Positions 17,340-19,565 of a stretch of DNA of 19,565 bases are shown piece after piece (the first letter of the stretch is position 1; each line of letters starts with the position of its first letter). Below the pieces are notes generated by a model, which worked only from the letters and a program-made list of their open reading frames with translations, was not told where the DNA came from and searched no databases. Source of the DNA: CAZMLC01 sp964567125 (GTDB lineage: Bacteria > Verrucomicrobiota > Kiritimatiellia > RFP12 > UBA1067). The stretch spans positions 1-19,565 of the forward strand of contig CAZMLC010000054.1 in assembly GCA_964567125.1 (NCBI GenBank), in the 5' to 3' direction. The translations under genes were made by a program, and so were the position numbers.

Positions 17340-18203
17340 TTATTTTTTACCCATGTCAAAGAGTTTCAGGCAACGCCGGAAATCCGCAGGCAGAGGGCTG
17401 TGTGCTTTGAACGTTTCACCCGGCACCATGGGATGTTGCATCTCAAGCCCGCACGCATGTAACATCTGGCGAGGGATCGTCAGCAACCGCGGGTCGCGGA
17501 CAAATTTCACGCCATATTCGCGATCACCCAGGACCGGATGGCGAATGCCTGACAAATGGCGACGAATCTGATGGGTGCGTCCGGTTTCAATGCGCACCTT
17601 GAGGAAGGTCGCGTCTTTCGACATGGCTTCACGCGTCACATGGCTGACCGCACGTTCACCATCGAGTTCTTCCGTCAAGGTCGAAACCGACTGCTTAAAG
17701 GCCCCCCACACAATCGTCTGATACAGCTTGATCACGCGGCGCGTCTTGAAAATGGCAATTGCGGCATCGAGTGCCGTCGTAGACTTGGCAAACAGAAGGC
17801 AGCCGGTGGTATCCTTGTCCAAGCGATGGACAGCCAGCAGACCAGGGGCTTTGAGCTGTGTGCGCAAAAGCTCCTCGACACTGTTTTCGCCAACAGAAAG
17901 GACACCAGCCGGTTTATCGACAACCAGAAAATAGGGATCCTCGACCAAGACGCGCAGTTTCGGAGCCTCTGTTTTTTGCTGCGACACCACGAGCGCGGGG
18001 ATTTCAACCGTATCGCCTTGATGCAGGGTATGGTGCGCCATCCAAATACTGCGCCGATTCACCCAAACCTTACGATCATCCAGAAGATTCTTGGCTGCCC
18101 TTTTGGATAAGCCGAATTTGATCGCAAGAAAAACCTGCAAACTCTGTCCTGCTTCCAATTTTGAAACCACATATGCGGTCACGGTTGACGTTTTTGTTCT
18201 CAT
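17340..18203 (-). CDS. RluA-family pseudouridine synthase
   Basis: This 287-residue RNA-modifying enzyme isomerises uridine to pseudouridine in rRNA or tRNA. An S4-like RNA-binding domain (about 15-70, LSKRAAKNLLDDRKVWVN) precedes the catalytic domain: VDKPAG (95-100), HRLDKDTTG (126-134) with catalytic D129, and GRTHQIR (208-214), all intact. The combination fits RluC/RluD-type enzymes, but the exact target site cannot be assigned. The ATG overlaps the stop of the upstream PAS gene by 4 bp (ATGA), and the DinG-like gene follows after 11 bp. A start at 18203 is therefore favoured. Confidence 0.92.
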   Translation of the reverse strand: MRTKTSTVTAYVVSKLEAGQSLQVFLAIKFGLSKRAAKNLLDDRKVWVNRRSIWMAHHTLHQGDTVEIPALVVSQQKTEAPKLRVLVEDPYFLVVDKPAGVLSVGENSVEELLRTQLKAPGLLAVHRLDKDTTGCLLFAKSTTALDAAIAIFKTRRVIKLYQTIVWGAFKQSVSTLTEELDGERAVSHVTREAMSKDATFLKVRIETGRTHQIRRHLSGIRHPVLGDREYGVKFVRDPRLLTIPRQMLHACGLEMQHPMVPGETFKAHSPLPADFRRCLKLFDMGKK

Positions 18204-18913
18204 ACTGCTCTTACTACAGATCCTACTACGCCGACAATTCGATTTTTTTGCAAATCCGGCATCATTTGCACATCAATTCCCACTAGCCCGTCACTCTCAG
18301 CATCAGCAATAATCCGGCACTGAACACATTCTCCAGCCAACGCACGCTCAAAAAAAAGCGGCAGAGGCGCATCGGGAAAATAACGTTCAAAAGGCTGTCC
18401 CACAACGCGCACATCACTTTTCAACCCGAACATTTTCAGAAATGCCGCATTGACTGAACGATACAGCCGCGAAGCATCACAGACAAATGCCGCGCTGAGC
18501 GAACACTTGAACGCGTTACAATAACTGCGCAACTGCTCAACGCGTCTGCGCTGCGGCTCGCAGTTACGGACCACGAACATCAAATCTTTTTTTGACAAAA
18601 GATCGATTGCACTCACCGACACTTCGCTCAAAAACTGGCTACCATCCTTACGCAGACAAACAGCATCGAACAGCATATGCCGGTTACCAGCCAGATCGCT
18701 GCGAATCCGCGTCAACATGCGCCCCCCGAAATCCGGGAGTACCGCGGAAATGGTCTTATCCATCAGTTCACCCTCGGCATATTGAAAACAATCACATGCA
18801 CGCGGGTTGAGCTGAAGAATATGGCCGTTCGGGTCTGTGACCAGCAATGCATCATAAAGCCCACCGATGATCTGTCGATACAAAGACTTCTGGTCGTTGC
18901 ATAGTATATTCAT
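18200..18913 (-). CDS. PAS-PAS protein without output domain
   Basis: This 237-residue cytoplasmic protein contains two PAS domains in tandem. The first (about 12-118) has GGLYDALLVTDPNGHILQLN, then RKDGSQFLSEVSVS, a standard PAS/PAC layout. The second (about 125-237) has AAFVCDASRLYRSVNAAFLKMFG and ends in a final beta strand right before the stop. No kinase, cyclase, HTH or membrane segment is present, so any signal must go through protein contact. It is the first gene of the operon, with GGAG (18921-18924) 7 bases before its ATG, and overlaps the pseudouridine synthase gene by 4 bp. Ligand and partner are unknown. Confidence 0.85.
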   Translation of the reverse strand: MNILCNDQKSLYRQIIGGLYDALLVTDPNGHILQLNPRACDCFQYAEGELMDKTISAVLPDFGGRMLTRIRSDLAGNRHMLFDAVCLRKDGSQFLSEVSVSAIDLLSKKDLMFVVRNCEPQRRRVEQLRSYCNAFKCSLSAAFVCDASRLYRSVNAAFLKMFGLKSDVRVVGQPFERYFPDAPLPLFFERALAGECVQCRIIADAESDGLVGIDVQMMPDLQKNRIVGVVGSVVRAV

Positions 18914-18969
18914 CTTGTGACTCCAGTGACATTGAACGGATCATTTGTCTGCTTACAGTCAATGCGGAC

Positions 18970-18998
18970 ACTATGCCAAACTTTGAAGAAAGTTACAA
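18970..18998 (-). promoter_or_regulatory. Candidate promoter of the PAS-rlu-dinG-ygiQ operon
   Basis: On the minus strand TTGTAA (18993-18998), a 17-base spacer and CATAGT (18970-18975) each match 4 of 6 consensus bases. It lies in the 130-bp gap before the first operon gene, about 55 bases upstream of its start. The match is weak and other placements are possible. Confidence 0.28.
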
Positions 18999-19038
18999 CA
19001 TTAAACGGCGGCGGTTCGGTTAAATTACGCGCCTTACG

Positions 19039-19055
19039 CAGGTCTAAGAAACCTG
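19039..19055 (-). terminator. Small inverted repeat at the end of the dehydrogenase gene
   Basis: CAGGT (19039-19043) and ACCTG (19051-19055) form a 5-bp perfect stem with a 7-base loop that contains the stop codon (19044-19046). There is no T-run on the minus strand after it, so this is weak evidence for termination. Confidence 0.2.
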
Positions 19056-19565
19056 TGAAATACGCGGCGCATGCTGCAACAAGAAGCGCTCAGCTTCGGC
19101 GCACCAAAGGCCGTGATTGGCCGTCACAATACGCGCCAGATCGGCGAAAAGCGGTTCCGTCTTCCCCTTTTCAGCAAAATCATCGATGGCGGTGAGCGGC
19201 AGATCAAGCGCGTTGTAAATGAGTTTCTTTCCGCCGGGGATGGAGGGAAGATTGAGCGTGGCGTGGCGCGCCGCGGTCAACCCGCCGATGTGCGTCACGA
19301 GAATCGCCGGATTCAGCAGCCCCTTCTCCATCATCGCGATACACTCCTCAAGATCGGCCGTGTTTGCACCGGTCGACCCCATGACATGCGTCGCGGAATA
19401 GTGGATATTGTACAAATTGATCGGCGCCGAAAGCGTCTGGTCCGAAGGGCCGGCAAAGAAATTCATGCAGCCGTCAAACCCTAAAATGCCATCCCCCTGC
19501 TGAAAGACCGCAGGAACAGGCGCAAAGACAAACACATCGTCAAAACCGGTGCCCCCCGTGATTGC
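19044..19565 (-). CDS. Zinc-type alcohol dehydrogenase, sorbose-1-phosphate reductase-like, 3' part (5' end beyond window)
   Basis: The frame is open to the window edge and codes for about 173 C-terminal residues. The motifs TGGTGFDDVFVFAPVPAV, DGCMNFFAGP, YNIHYSATHVMG and LNLPSIPGGKK match the distal half of medium-chain dehydrogenases related to L-sorbose-1-phosphate reductase. The catalytic zinc ligands and most of the Rossmann nucleotide site would lie upstream, outside the window. A GTG at 19533-19535 is internal, not the start, because conserved sequence continues before it. The gene ends 130 bp upstream of the PAS operon on the same strand. A role in sugar or sugar-phosphate oxidation-reduction is likely; the substrate is not determinable here. 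Confidence 0.75.
   Translation of the reverse strand, partial: AITGGTGFDDVFVFAPVPAVFQQGDGILGFDGCMNFFAGPSDQTLSAPINLYNIHYSATHVMGSTGANTADLEECIAMMEKGLLNPAILVTHIGGLTAARHATLNLPSIPGGKKLIYNALDLPLTAIDDFAEKGKTEPLFADLARIVTANHGLWCAEAERFLLQHAPRISQVS

Noticed and set aside
1..19565. CRISPR array, tRNA or rRNA genes
   Set aside because: No regularly spaced repeats or RNA-gene signatures were seen; the only tandem repeat is the short heptamer array.

Overview
The window looks like part of a metagenome-assembled genome from an uncultured Gram-negative bacterium. Signal peptides, a periplasmic sensor kinase and an OB-fold/HisKA_3 kinase of the style common in Verrucomicrobiota-Kiritimatiellota-Lentisphaerota relatives suggest the PVC group. 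That assignment is an inference from gene style, because no rRNA or other marker gene is present. Two runs of exactly 100 N (1494-1593 and 16701-16800) are each flanked by the same 55 bp on both sides. Collapsing one 55-bp copy plus the N restores one long uninterrupted gene in each case, so both are unmerged contig overlaps rather than biology.

Region 1 (1-4856, + strand) is a defence locus. It holds the C-terminal part of a type III restriction-modification methyltransferase (mod) and, 3 bp later, a full-length type III Res helicase-nuclease. A complete four-helix-bundle (S23/IVP family) gene lies inside the mod frame at 5-370, in a different frame, and mod stays open across it. A heptamer array (ACTAACC) sits at the 3' junction. 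Two lower-GC accessory ORFs follow Res: a short AbiGi-like N-terminus and an OB-fold-like protein. They share a frame and are separated by a single TGA.

Region 2 (4857-12639) is signalling plus one secreted enzyme. A near-consensus sigma-70 promoter (TTGACT-N17-GATAAT) precedes an orphan hybrid histidine kinase (5TMR-PAS-GAF-HisKA-HATPase-REC). Convergent to it is a secreted clan-A-type glycoside hydrolase with a large inserted domain. Divergent from the hydrolase is a two-component pair: a kinase with about four periplasmic OB-like modules, overlapping by 4 bp a NarL/LuxR-type response regulator.

Region 3 (12612-18913, - strand) is a tight four-gene operon read from high to low coordinates: a PAS-PAS protein with no output domain, an RluA-family pseudouridine synthase, a DinG-like iron-sulfur helicase, and a YgiQ-family radical SAM protein. 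Spacings are 4-bp overlap, 11-bp gap and 1-bp overlap. YgiQ runs 28 bp into the convergent response regulator. The right edge holds the 3' half of a zinc-type alcohol dehydrogenase resembling sorbose-1-phosphate reductases.

The most unusual structure is the four-helix-bundle gene nested in an open mod frame. Its heptamer array has one variant unit that replaces what would be a mod-frame stop codon, giving a possible insertion-tolerant or phase-variable type III R-M system.
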